The translations under genes were made by a program, and so were the position numbers. From positions 186,001 through 250,000 of the forward strand of contig NZ_PXYH01000001.1 of the NCBI RefSeq assembly GCF_003012795.1: a stretch of DNA of 64,000 nt, in the 5' to 3' direction. The notes under the pieces were generated by a model. It did not search any database. It had not been told where the DNA came from and worked only from the letters and a program-made list of their open reading frames with translations. This stretch comes from Zobellella taiwanensis. Its GTDB lineage: Bacteria > Pseudomonadota > Gammaproteobacteria > Enterobacterales > Aeromonadaceae. Shown in pieces: positions 53,381-61,738 of this stretch. Numbering within the stretch: position 1 is the stretch's first letter; each line of letters starts with the position of its first letter.

Positions 53381-54742
53381 TCAGTGATTCAGTGTCTGGT
53401 AAGTCAAATCCAGCGCCCGGCGGGCCTTGTCGACCAGCTCGTCAATCTCGGCCCGGCTGATCACCAGGGGGGGCGAGATAATCATGGTATCGCCCACCGC
53501 CCGCATCACCAGTCCCAGGCCGAAGCAGTGTTCACGGCAGATCACGCCCGCCCCCCGCTCGCCCGGGAAGCGCCGGTTGTCGCTTTTGTCGGCCACCAGC
53601 TCCAGCGCCGCCACCAGGCCCAGGCCCCGGGTTTCGCCGACCAGGGGGTGGTCGGCCAGGCTGGCCCAGCGCTGCTGCAGGTAGGGACCCGTATCAGTGT
53701 GGACTCGTTCGACTATTTTTTCATCCCGCATCACCGCTATGTTGGCCAGGGCCACGGCGCAGGCCACCGGGTGGCCGGAATAGGTGAAGCCGTGGAAAAA
53801 CTCGCCGCCGTCAATCAGGCCGCCGGCCACCCTTGGCCCCACCGCCACCGCCCCCAGGGGCATATAGCCCGAGGTAATGCCCTTGGCCATGCACATCAGG
53901 TCGGGCTCAAGCCCGTAGTGTTCGCAGGCAAACCAGTGCCCGGTGCGGCCGAAGCCGCAAATCACCTCGTCCACCACCAGCAGGATGTCGTACTGCCGGC
54001 AGATGCGCTGGATTTCGGGCCAGTAGCTGTCGGGCGGGATAATAACGCCGCCCGCGCCCTGGATGGGCTCGGCGATAAAGGCCGCCACCCGCTCGGGCCC
54101 CAGTTCCAGGATTTTGCGCTCAAGCTGGCGGGCCCGCTCCAGTCCGAAGGCGTGCGGATCCTGGCCCTGGCCTTCACCGAAATGGTAGGGCTGGTCGATG
54201 TGCACTATGTCGGGCAGCGGCAACCCGCCCTGGGCGTGCATCGGCTTCATGCCCCCCAGCGACGCGCCGGCCAGGGTGGAACCGTGGTAGGCATTGTGCC
54301 GGCTGATGATCACCTTGCGCTCGGGCCGGCCTTGGACGGCCCAGTAGTGGCGTACCATGCGCACCACGGTGTCGTTGCATTCCGACCCCGAGCCGGTGAA
54401 AAACACATGCTGCATGTCGCCGGGCAAAAGCCCGGCCAGGGTGGCCGCAAGCTCGGTGGCCCTGGGATGGGTGGTCTGGAAAAAGAGGTTGTAATAGGGC
54501 AGCTGGCGCAACTGGCGCTCGGCGGCCTGGATAAGTTCTTCCCGGCCATAGCCCAGGTTGACGCACCACAGCCCGGCCATGCCGTCGAGGATGCGGTTGC
54601 CGTCGGCGTCCCACAGATAGACCCCCTCGCCCCGGTCGATCACCCGGGCGCCCTTGCGGTGCAGCGCCTGGCTGTCGGTGAAGGGATGCAGATGATGGGC
54701 CGCGTCCAGCTGTTGCAGCCGACTTCCTTGTTGCTCTGGCAT
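53381..54742 (-). CDS. spuC: Putrescine-pyruvate aminotransferase (SpuC-like)
   Basis: PLP-dependent class III omega-aminotransferase, predicted to move the amino group of putrescine or related polyamines to pyruvate, giving 4-aminobutanal and alanine. 453 residues; the PLP lysine is K287 in CMAKGITSGYMPLGAV. HNAYHGSTLAGASLGGM, VAAFIAEPIQGAGGVIIPP and LLVVDEVICGFGRTG are the fold-I cofactor motifs. P. aeruginosa SpuC has about the same length. The ATG at 54742 follows GGAG; a longer upstream reading is not supported. It lies between a gamma-glutamylpolyamine synthetase and potF, as in spuBCDEFGH. Confidence 0.93.
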   Translation of the reverse strand: MPEQQGSRLQQLDAAHHLHPFTDSQALHRKGARVIDRGEGVYLWDADGNRILDGMAGLWCVNLGYGREELIQAAERQLRQLPYYNLFFQTTHPRATELAATLAGLLPGDMQHVFFTGSGSECNDTVVRMVRHYWAVQGRPERKVIISRHNAYHGSTLAGASLGGMKPMHAQGGLPLPDIVHIDQPYHFGEGQGQDPHAFGLERARQLERKILELGPERVAAFIAEPIQGAGGVIIPPDSYWPEIQRICRQYDILLVVDEVICGFGRTGHWFACEHYGLEPDLMCMAKGITSGYMPLGAVAVGPRVAGGLIDGGEFFHGFTYSGHPVACAVALANIAVMRDEKIVERVHTDTGPYLQQRWASLADHPLVGETRGLGLVAALELVADKSDNRRFPGERGAGVICREHCFGLGLVMRAVGDTMIISPPLVISRAEIDELVDKARRALDLTYQTLNH

Positions 54743-54762
54743 AACAGACTCCGTTGTTTGAC

Positions 54763-56121
54763 TTACACGTTCAGCAGCAGGAACTCCCGCTCCCAGGCGC
54801 TGATCACCGTAAAGAAGGCCTCGTATTCCTTGCGTTTGACGGAAATAAAGGCGTTGACGAAACGCGGACCCAGGATCTGGCACAGCTCGTCGCATTGTTC
54901 CAGCTCGAGCAGGGCCTCCTCCAGGCTGCGCGCCAGGCCGAAGGGCATGTTATAGGCGCTGCCCTTGACCTGCTCGGTGGGCTTGAGCTGTTGCATCATG
55001 CCCAGGTAGCCGCAGGCCAGGCTGGCCGCCAGGGCCAGGTAGGGGTTGGCATCGGCGCCGGCAAAGCGGTTTTCGATACGCCGGTCGGCCAGCCCCGAGC
55101 GCGGCACCCGCAGGCCCACGGTGCGGTTGTCCTCGCCCCAGGCCATATTGCGCGGCGCCGAGTCGCCAAAGGCCAGCCGGCGGTAGGAATTGACGTTGGG
55201 CGCAAACAGCGCCACGGCGCTCGGGATATAACGCTGCATGCCGCCGATATAGTGCAAAAACCGCTCGCTGTGGCTGCCGTCCGGGTTGGCGAACAGGTTG
55301 TTGCCCTCGGCATCCACCAGGCTCTGGTGGATATGCATGGCGCTGCCCGGTTCGTTTTTCATCGGCTTGGCCATAAAGGTGGCGTACACATTGTGGCGCA
55401 TCGCCGCCTCGCGCATGGTGCGCTTGAACAGGAACACCTGGTCCGCCAGGTCCAGGGCATCGCCATGGATGAAGTTGACCTCCATCTGGGCCGCGCCGGA
55501 CTCGTGGATCAGGGTGTCCACCTCCAGCTCCTGGGCTTCGCAGTAGTCGTACATGTCCTCGAAAATGGGGTCGAATTCGTTGACCGCGTCGATGCTGAAC
55601 GACTGGCGCGCCGTTTCGGGCCGGCCGTTGCGGCCGATGGGCGGCTCCAGCGGATAGTCCCAGTCCTCGTTTTTCTTGACCAGGAAGAACTCCAGCTCCG
55701 GCGCCACCACCGGCCGCCAGCCCTGCTCCTCGTAGAGCTTGAGCACCCGGCGCAGCACGCTGCGCGGGGCTATGTCCACCGGCTGGCCGGCGGCGTCGAA
55801 ACAGTCGTGGATCACCTGGGCGGTGGGCTCGCTGGCCCAGGGCACCAGCCGCGGGGTATTGATGTCCGCGTGCAGCTCCATGTCCCGCTCGGTCCAGTCG
55901 ATATTGTCGTCTTCCGGCCAGTCGCCGTTGACCGTCTGCAGGAAGATGTTCTCCGGCAGCCGCATGCCGCCTTCCTTCAGGAACTTGCTCGCCGGCAGTA
56001 TCTTGCCGCGGGCGTTGCCGGTGAAATCCGGCAGCAGGCATTCCACTTCGGTGATGGCGTGTTGCTGCATCCACAGCCGCAGCCATTCCATATCACGCTT
56101 TTCGGGATCTTGAACACTCAT
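54763..56121 (-). CDS. puuA: Glutamine synthetase-like gamma-glutamylpolyamine synthetase, copy 1
   Basis: Glutamine-synthetase-family ligase that joins glutamate to putrescine or another amine with ATP. 452 residues. Family motifs are APELEFFLVKK (metal site), AAQMEVNFIHGDALDLADQVFLFKRTMREAA, AKPMKNEPGSAMHIHQSL (His-flap), FAPNVNSYRR and ENRFAGADANPYLALAASLACG. It lacks the adenylylation site context of GlnA. It starts the minus-strand operon puuA-spuC-potFGHI-regulator and is divergent from a second family member 219 bases away. SpuB/SpuI/PuuA are all possible names; the exact amine is not known. Confidence 0.9.
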   Translation of the reverse strand: MSVQDPEKRDMEWLRLWMQQHAITEVECLLPDFTGNARGKILPASKFLKEGGMRLPENIFLQTVNGDWPEDDNIDWTERDMELHADINTPRLVPWASEPTAQVIHDCFDAAGQPVDIAPRSVLRRVLKLYEEQGWRPVVAPELEFFLVKKNEDWDYPLEPPIGRNGRPETARQSFSIDAVNEFDPIFEDMYDYCEAQELEVDTLIHESGAAQMEVNFIHGDALDLADQVFLFKRTMREAAMRHNVYATFMAKPMKNEPGSAMHIHQSLVDAEGNNLFANPDGSHSERFLHYIGGMQRYIPSAVALFAPNVNSYRRLAFGDSAPRNMAWGEDNRTVGLRVPRSGLADRRIENRFAGADANPYLALAASLACGYLGMMQQLKPTEQVKGSAYNMPFGLARSLEEALLELEQCDELCQILGPRFVNAFISVKRKEYEAFFTVISAWEREFLLLNV

Positions 56122-56174
56122 AACCCAGGCTCATGGTTTGGAACACAATCGCTAGCATAGTCCATACTTGCGTA

Positions 56175-56281
56175 AAAATATGCTAGACATAGGAATTGAT
56201 TAATCGCAAAGGAAAAGTCTGCCGGCGCAAATGTAAACGGGATCGAGATCGAATTTAACAAAATTATCCATATATTAAACA
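56175..56281. promoter_or_regulatory. Possible PuuR-type sites between the two synthetase genes
   Basis: AAAATATGCTAGACA (56175-56189) agrees with the E. coli PuuR motif AAAATATAATGAACA at about 11 of 15. TCCATATATTAAACA (56267-56281) agrees at about 10 of 15. Both are in the 219-base AT-rich divergent region between the two gamma-glutamylpolyamine synthetase genes. The motif is recalled from memory and AT-rich DNA matches easily, so this is only a pointer. Confidence 0.3.
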
Positions 56282-56340
56282 CACAATTTCATGCTTACCT
56301 GACAGGGTAACGGTCGGTTCGCTCGTTTAAGGAAGAACTT

Positions 56341-57699
56341 ATGCACAAGCCTCAGGGTGCCCGCCACCCCCATCAACCCAAAACCCCCTGGAGTGACTAC
56401 CAGTCCGTCGACCTCATGCTGTGCGACATCAACGGTGTGCTCAGGGGCAAGCGTATCCAGACCAGCGCCCTGGAAAAGGCGCTGCGCGACGGCATCAGCC
56501 TGCCCGCCTCGGTATTCGCCCTCGATATCACCGGCCAGACGGTGGAGGAAACCGGGCTCGGCTTCGCCCAGGGCGACAGCGATCGCATCTGCCGGCTGCT
56601 GCCCCACACCCTGGCCCCGGTGCCCTGGCACAAAACCCCTTCCGGCCAGATCCTGATGACCATGGAAGAAAGCGACGGCAGCCCCTTCTTCGCCGATCCG
56701 CGCCATGTGCTGCAAAAGGTGACCCAGCGCCTGCTCGACAAGGGCCTGCGGCCCTGCGTGGCGGTGGAGCTGGAGTTCTACCTGGTGGATCAGAAGGAAG
56801 GCCCGGACGGCCTGCCCCAGCCGCCCATACTGCCGGGCACCGACGAACGCATGCACGACACCCAGGTCTATTCCCTGGACGACCTCGACAGCTGGGAAGA
56901 CTTTCTGGTGCGGGTGGCGGAAGTATGCGAAATGCAGCAGATCCCCGCCGACAACGCGGTGGCGGAATACGCCCCGGGCCAGTTTGAAATCAACCTCACC
57001 CACCAGCACGATGCCGTCGCCGCCTGCGACCAGGCGATACTGCTCAAGCGGGCGATCAAGGCCATCGCCATCAAGGAAGGCATGTATGCCACCTTTATGG
57101 CCAAGCCCTATAACGGCCAGGCCGGATCGGGCATGCACATCCACGTCAGCCTGCTCGACGAGGCCGGCAACAATGTCTTTGCCGAGGATCACGAGCTGCT
57201 GCGCCAGGCCATTGCCGGCAACCTCAGCATGCTGCCCGAGTGCATGGCGCTGTTCGCCCCCAACGCCAACTCCTACCGCCGGCTGCAGCCGCACATGTAT
57301 GTGCCGCTGCACGCCAGCTGGGGCTTCGACAACCGCACCGTGGCCCTGCGCATCCCCTCCGGCGACAAGGGCAGCACCCGGCTCGAGCATCGGGTGGCCG
57401 GCGCCGACGCCAACCCCTATCTGGTGGTCGCCGCCATTCTCGCCGCCATCGACCACGGCATCAGCGAGCAACTGCGTCCCCCCGCCCCCATCCAGGGCGA
57501 CGCCAACAAGCTCGACTTGCAACTGCTGCCCTACCGCTGGCAGGATGCCCTCGATCGCTTCGCCCAGTCGCACCGGCTGTCCCAGTACCTGGGCAAGGAT
57601 TTTCACCGTGCCTACCTGATCAACAAACGCCACGAGCTGGCCGAGTTCGACCAGCACGTCACCCCGCTGGAATACCAGTGGTATCAACATCTGGTTTAG
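56341..57699 (+). CDS. Glutamine synthetase-like gamma-glutamylpolyamine synthetase, copy 2
   Basis: A second 452-residue PuuA/SpuI-family ligase, clearly diverged from the copy at 54763. It has a His/Pro-rich N-terminus then SVDLMLCDINGVLRGKRIQ, VAVELEFYLVDQKEGPDGLPQPP, PGQFEINLTHQHDAVAACDQAILLKRAIKAIA, AKPYNGQAGSGMHIHVSL, FAPNANSYRRLQPHMYVP and EHRVAGADANPYLVVAAILA. It leads the plus-strand pair with puuB, 15 bases apart. In pseudomonads several such paralogues differ in the amine used, so this copy may be the true partner of PuuB. Confidence 0.9.
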   Translation: MHKPQGARHPHQPKTPWSDYQSVDLMLCDINGVLRGKRIQTSALEKALRDGISLPASVFALDITGQTVEETGLGFAQGDSDRICRLLPHTLAPVPWHKTPSGQILMTMEESDGSPFFADPRHVLQKVTQRLLDKGLRPCVAVELEFYLVDQKEGPDGLPQPPILPGTDERMHDTQVYSLDDLDSWEDFLVRVAEVCEMQQIPADNAVAEYAPGQFEINLTHQHDAVAACDQAILLKRAIKAIAIKEGMYATFMAKPYNGQAGSGMHIHVSLLDEAGNNVFAEDHELLRQAIAGNLSMLPECMALFAPNANSYRRLQPHMYVPLHASWGFDNRTVALRIPSGDKGSTRLEHRVAGADANPYLVVAAILAAIDHGISEQLRPPAPIQGDANKLDLQLLPYRWQDALDRFAQSHRLSQYLGKDFHRAYLINKRHELAEFDQHVTPLEYQWYQHLV

Positions 57700-57714
57700 C
57701 CATTTGGAGCCTTT

Positions 57715-58989
57715 ATGCAACAGCACGCCGATTCCTACTATGCCGCCTCGGCCAACCTGGCCCTGAGCTATCCGCCGCTGGAAGAGTCTCTGGAGGTGGA
57801 TGTCTGCATCGTCGGCGCCGGCATTACCGGCGCCTCGGCGGCGCTGGCCCTGGCCGAGCGCGGCTACAAGGTGGCGGTGCTGGAAGGCAGGCTGGCGGGC
57901 TGGGGCGCCTCGGGGCGCAGCGGCGGCCAGATGATCTTCGGCTACGCCTGCGATCAGGCCAAGCTCACCCGGCTGGTGGGGATGGAGGCAAGCCGGGCCC
58001 TGTGGGACATCTCCCTCGAGGCCATGACGCTGATGCGCCGGCGCATCCGGGAACACGCCATCGACTGCGATCTGGCCGACGGCCATCTGCACGCCGCGGT
58101 AAAACCGCGCCACATGACCGAGCTGGAAGGCTGGGCCCGGGAGTTGCGCCGGGACTTTGGCTACGAGCCGCTCGAGCTGTGGAGCCGGGAGCGGGTGCGC
58201 GGCCAACTGGCCAGCGATGCCTACCTGGGCGGCCTCTATGACCCCAACAGCGGCCATGTGCACCCGCTCAACTACACCCTGGGATTGGTCAGGGCCGCGG
58301 CCGGGGCCGGCGCGCGCTTTTTCGAACACAGCCCGGTCACCCGCGTCGAGCGGGGCGCCACCCCGGTGGCCCATACCCCCAGGGGAAAGGTACGCTGCCG
58401 GCACCTGCTGCTGTGCGGCAATGCCTACCTCGAGGGCATAGTCCCCGAGATAGAGCGCAAAATCATGCCGGTGGGCACCTATATCACCGCCACCGAGCCG
58501 CTCGGTGAAACGCGCGCCCGGGAGCTTATCCGCAACAACATGGCGGTGGCCGATATCAACTTCGTGCTCGACTATTTCCGCCTGAGCGCCGACCACCGGC
58601 TGCTGTTCGGCGGCCGGGTCAGCTACTCCCGGCTGGATCCCCTCAACCTGGCGGACGCCATGGGCAAGCGGCTGCGCCAGGTCTTTCCCCAGTTGCAGGG
58701 CGTGAAGCAGCAATACACCTGGGGCGGCTATGTGGGCATCACCATGAACCGGGCGCCCCACTTCGGCCGCCTCGACGGCAATGTCTATTTCGCCCAGGGC
58801 TTTTCCGGCCACGGCATCGCCCTCACCGGCATGGCCGGCACCCTGATGGCCGAGGCCATCGCCGGCTCGGCCGAGCGCTTCGATCTGTTCGGGCGCATCC
58901 CCCACCCGGATTTTCCCGGCGGCCGGCTGCTGCGCACCCCGGCCCTGGTGCTGGCCATGGCCTGGTACCGGCTGCGGGATTTGTTGTAA
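57715..58989 (+). CDS. puuB: Gamma-glutamylputrescine oxidase, FAD-dependent
   Basis: Oxidises gamma-glutamylputrescine to the aldehyde with release of ammonia and H2O2. DAO-family flavoprotein of 424 residues (E. coli PuuB 426). SYYAASANLALSYPPLEESLEVDVCIVGAGITGASAALALAERG holds the FAD motif from residue 34. GWGASGRSGGQMIFGYACDQ and the C-terminal GGYVGITMNRAPHFGRLDGNVYFAQGFSGHGIALTG are diagnostic. It follows the synthetase gene directly. The next enzymes PuuC, PuuD and PuuE are not in the window. Confidence 0.93.
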   Translation: MQQHADSYYAASANLALSYPPLEESLEVDVCIVGAGITGASAALALAERGYKVAVLEGRLAGWGASGRSGGQMIFGYACDQAKLTRLVGMEASRALWDISLEAMTLMRRRIREHAIDCDLADGHLHAAVKPRHMTELEGWARELRRDFGYEPLELWSRERVRGQLASDAYLGGLYDPNSGHVHPLNYTLGLVRAAAGAGARFFEHSPVTRVERGATPVAHTPRGKVRCRHLLLCGNAYLEGIVPEIERKIMPVGTYITATEPLGETRARELIRNNMAVADINFVLDYFRLSADHRLLFGGRVSYSRLDPLNLADAMGKRLRQVFPQLQGVKQQYTWGGYVGITMNRAPHFGRLDGNVYFAQGFSGHGIALTGMAGTLMAEAIAGSAERFDLFGRIPHPDFPGGRLLRTPALVLAMAWYRLRDLL

Positions 58990-59037
58990 AAAACACCGGA
59001 ATATGCTCCAGTGAAAGCAGAAACAGGGAGGCGGCTA

Positions 59038-59298
59038 ATGGAGCAACTGGAGTTTTTTGATGTCCCCAGCCCCTGCATCGGCGTCTGCCAGGCCAACAAC
59101 AAAGGCTACTGCAAGGGCTGCTTTCGCAGCCGGGAAGAGCGCTTCAACTGGCTGGCGTTCACCCCGGCCCAGCGTCGCGACGTCATCCGCCTGTGCCAGG
59201 ACCGCAAGCGCCGGGTGCTGGCCGCCGCCCGCAAAAAACAACTGGAGCTAGAGCTCGAACAACAGAATATTCCGCCTCAGGATACGCTGCCGTTGTAA
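59038..59298 (+). CDS. DUF1289 small cysteine-motif protein
   Basis: 86-residue protein with the DUF1289 pattern SPCIGVCQANNKGYCKGCFRS: cysteines C13, C17, C25 and C28, possibly a metal or Fe-S site. W-L-A-F-TPAQRRDVIRLC follows, and a charged helical tail (ARKKQLELELEQQ). Function of the family is unknown. The ATG at 59038 follows GGGAGG; nine more upstream residues are possible but lack a ribosome site. It lies 48 bases after puuB and could be cotranscribed with it. Confidence 0.87.
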   Translation: MEQLEFFDVPSPCIGVCQANNKGYCKGCFRSREERFNWLAFTPAQRRDVIRLCQDRKRRVLAAARKKQLELELEQQNIPPQDTLPL

Positions 59299-59358
59299 TA
59301 GCTCTGCTCGCTTCATCCCCGCACGTTATTCACTCTCCTCTATTTATATCCCCTGGCT

Positions 59359-60270
59359 CTAAGCTGAGGGCACCAGCTCCAGTTCGGTGATCCGGCGTCG
59401 GAACAGGCTGACCAGGCGCTCCGCTCCCAAGTTTAGCGGTACTCCCCTGAGGGTAAGCAAGCCCAGCGCGTGAGCCGGAAATCTGGGCAGAGAATCAAAA
59501 CAGGACAGTCCGCAACCGGACAGCGGATCCTCAAAAAATACCCGCGGGCCAAAGCCCACCAGATCGGTACGGCGGATCAACTCCACCATCAGCAAGGGCG
59601 AATCACAATGCACAATGCGCTGTGACAGCGACCCTCCCTGTGTATCGAGCCAGCTCACCAGCTGCTGGGCCGAACTCCCGGTGGTCAGGTTCAGCACCCA
59701 GCGGGCATCCACCATCTGTGACCAGTCGGTAGCGGCCAGTAACGGATGCCCTTCCCGCGCCACCGGCTCGGAAAAGATACGCGTCAGGGGCTCGAAGGCG
59801 ATCTCGTAGGGCAGCTGTTCCGGCTCGGCCACGGCAATGGCAAAGTCTAGGTGTCCTTCCAGCAGGCCGGGCAATACCGTGGTCAGCATGCCTTCCACAA
59901 ACTTCAGACTGACATCCGGAAATTCCCGCTCAAACTCGTTCAATACCGTTGGCAAGGCCGTCGAGGCAACGGCCGTGGTCACGGCAGCGGTAACCTTGAG
60001 CCCGGCGCCCCCCCGCAACCAGCGAATTTCATTGCGCGCCCTGTCCAGGGTAGACAAGGCCAGGCGTGCCCGGCTCAGCAACGTCTTGCCGGCGGGCGTA
60101 AATTCAACCCCGCGATAACTGCGGATAAGCAACTGGGTACCCAGATCGCCCTCCAGCTCCCGCAGCGCCTTGGTCAGGGCGCTCTGGCTCAGGTTAAGTG
60201 CCCTGGCTGCACCACGAATGGAGCCTTCTTCGGCCACTTTTACCAGAGCCCTTAGCTGATGATCTTTCAT
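59359..60270 (-). CDS. LysR-family regulator, AbgR-like
   Basis: Transcription factor of 303 residues. Winged HTH at residues 1-60 (HQLRALVKVAEEGSIRGAARALNLSQSALTKALRELEGDLGTQLLIRS) followed by a periplasmic-binding-like effector domain (LKVTAAVTTAVASTALPTVLNEFEREFPDVSLKFVEG). The HTH resembles AbgR and TsaR types. It is divergent from an M20 amidohydrolase/YfcC-transporter pair, with a dyad in the 114-base gap, so it should control those genes in response to their substrate. Confidence 0.88.
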   Translation of the reverse strand: MKDHQLRALVKVAEEGSIRGAARALNLSQSALTKALRELEGDLGTQLLIRSYRGVEFTPAGKTLLSRARLALSTLDRARNEIRWLRGGAGLKVTAAVTTAVASTALPTVLNEFEREFPDVSLKFVEGMLTTVLPGLLEGHLDFAIAVAEPEQLPYEIAFEPLTRIFSEPVAREGHPLLAATDWSQMVDARWVLNLTTGSSAQQLVSWLDTQGGSLSQRIVHCDSPLLMVELIRRTDLVGFGPRVFFEDPLSGCGLSCFDSLPRFPAHALGLLTLRGVPLNLGAERLVSLFRRRITELELVPSA

Positions 60271-60297
60271 ATCACATGATTACCAAAAGTTGTCACC

Positions 60298-60315
60298 AGG
60301 CAAAAATTACTGCCT
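60298..60315. promoter_or_regulatory. Probable LysR-type operator
   Basis: AGGCAAAAATTACTGCCT is an inverted repeat with five-base arms (AGGCA/TGCCT) around an AT-rich centre. It lies 28 bases from the regulator start and 70 from the amidohydrolase start. Size and place fit a LysR recognition dyad. Confidence 0.4.
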
Positions 60316-60384
60316 TTTTTCTATCACCAACGGCTGACATTATTGCGAGCCATAGATGAAATATTGTGTCAGCCGGTGAGTATT

Positions 60385-61608
60385 ATGACAATGAATGCGA
60401 ATGATAAAGCAGCCCTCGAGCGGATGAAGGCCTGGCGCCACCAAATCCATCAGCACCCGGAGCTGGGTTTTGAAGAGTTCTCCACCAGCCGGCTGGTCGC
60501 GGCACAACTGCGGGAATGGGGCTATGAAGTGCATACCGGCATTGCCATCACTGGTGTCGTCGGAATACTGCGCTGGGGCGATGAGCCCGGCCTTCGCCTG
60601 GGCCTGCGCGCCGACATGGATGCCTTGCCCATTCAAGAGGCCACCGGCTTGCCCTGGGCCAGCCAGGTCGATGGCAAGATGCATGCCTGCGGTCATGACG
60701 GCCACACCGCCATTCTGCTGGGTGTGGCCGAAACCATGGCCCGCCGCCAGCGGGAACAAGGGCTGTCCGGCAGCGGTACCCTGACCCTGATTTTCCAACC
60801 GGCCGAGGAGCTGGGCGGCGGCGGCGGCGCCCAACGCATGCTCGAAGAAGGCCTGTTCGAGCGCTTTCCCTGCGATGCGCTTTTTGCCCTGCATAACTTT
60901 CCCGGTGTGCCCGTGGGCAAGCTCTGCTTTCGCGAAGGCGCCTTTATGGCCTCGTCAGATACCGCCAGACTGACCTTCGTCGGCAAGGGCGGTCACGGCG
61001 CCCTGCCCCAGCTGTCCCGGGATCCCACCCTGCCGGCGGCGGCCACCGTACTGGCCCTGCAAAGCATTGTTGGCCGCAATGTGGATCCCAGTCTGGTCTC
61101 GGTGATCAGCGTTGGCCGCATGCAGGCGGGCACCTCTGCCAACGTGATCCCCAACACCGCCGAGCTGGAGCTCACCATTCGCACCTTGGATCCCGGGGTG
61201 CGCGACACCCTAGAACGCCGTATTCGCACCCTGGCCCGGTCCCAGGCCGAAGCCTTCGACTGCCAGTGCAACATAGACTACCAGCGCGGCTACCCGGTGC
61301 TGATGAATGATCCGGCCATGACTCGCCTCGCGGTCGAGACCGCCCGGGAACAGTTCGGCAACGACCATGTCGAGGCACCCACCGCCCCCCTGACCGGCAG
61401 TGAAGACTGCGCCTACTTTCTGGAGCAGGTGCCCGGCTGTTACTTCCTGGTCGGTAATGGCGACAACGGCCACCAGGCCGGCGCCCGGCTGGGGCCCTGC
61501 AGCCTGCATAACCCCCATTACGACTTTAACGACGACTGTATGGAAACCGCCGCCACCTTTCTGGTGAAGCTGATCTCCCGTTATTTCGATCAGTCGGTAC
61601 AGCCCTGA
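60385..61608 (+). CDS. M20-family amidohydrolase (AbgA/HipO-like)
   Basis: Zinc-dependent cytoplasmic amidohydrolase of 407 residues that probably splits an N-acyl amino acid or aminobenzoyl-glutamate-like amide. The family pattern is complete: RADMDALPIQE, metal ligands in MHACGHDGHTAILLG (H100, C102, H104), the catalytic and ligand Glu E141-E142 in QPAEELGGGGG, HNFPGVPVGKL, a dimerisation insert with GKGGHGALPQLSRDPTLPAA, and SEDCAYFLEQVPGCYFLVGNGD. The start at 60385 follows GGTGAG. It is followed after 46 bases by a YfcC-type permease gene, which suggests uptake and hydrolysis of one compound. The substrate is unknown. Confidence 0.88.
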   Translation: MTMNANDKAALERMKAWRHQIHQHPELGFEEFSTSRLVAAQLREWGYEVHTGIAITGVVGILRWGDEPGLRLGLRADMDALPIQEATGLPWASQVDGKMHACGHDGHTAILLGVAETMARRQREQGLSGSGTLTLIFQPAEELGGGGGAQRMLEEGLFERFPCDALFALHNFPGVPVGKLCFREGAFMASSDTARLTFVGKGGHGALPQLSRDPTLPAAATVLALQSIVGRNVDPSLVSVISVGRMQAGTSANVIPNTAELELTIRTLDPGVRDTLERRIRTLARSQAEAFDCQCNIDYQRGYPVLMNDPAMTRLAVETAREQFGNDHVEAPTAPLTGSEDCAYFLEQVPGCYFLVGNGDNGHQAGARLGPCSLHNPHYDFNDDCMETAATFLVKLISRYFDQSVQP

Positions 61609-61642
61609 CAATGGCGTTCAATTGCCAATGCCCTTCATTTTC

Positions 61643-61738
61643 AAGGAGAGACACATGAACCAGCCCCATCCCCGTGCCGGGAGCGATAACAAGGAGAGAG
61701 ACATGAACCAGCCCCACCCCCGTGCCGGGAGCGATAAG
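61643..61738 (+). repeat. 48-base tandem duplication carrying Shine-Dalgarno and start codon
   Basis: Two copies (61643-61690 and 61691-61738) identical at 45 of 48 bases. Each begins AAGGAGAGA, has an ATG 12 bases in (61655 and 61703), and encodes MNQPHPRAGSD. The period is 16 codons, so both starts are in the same frame as the transporter gene. Confidence 0.97.
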
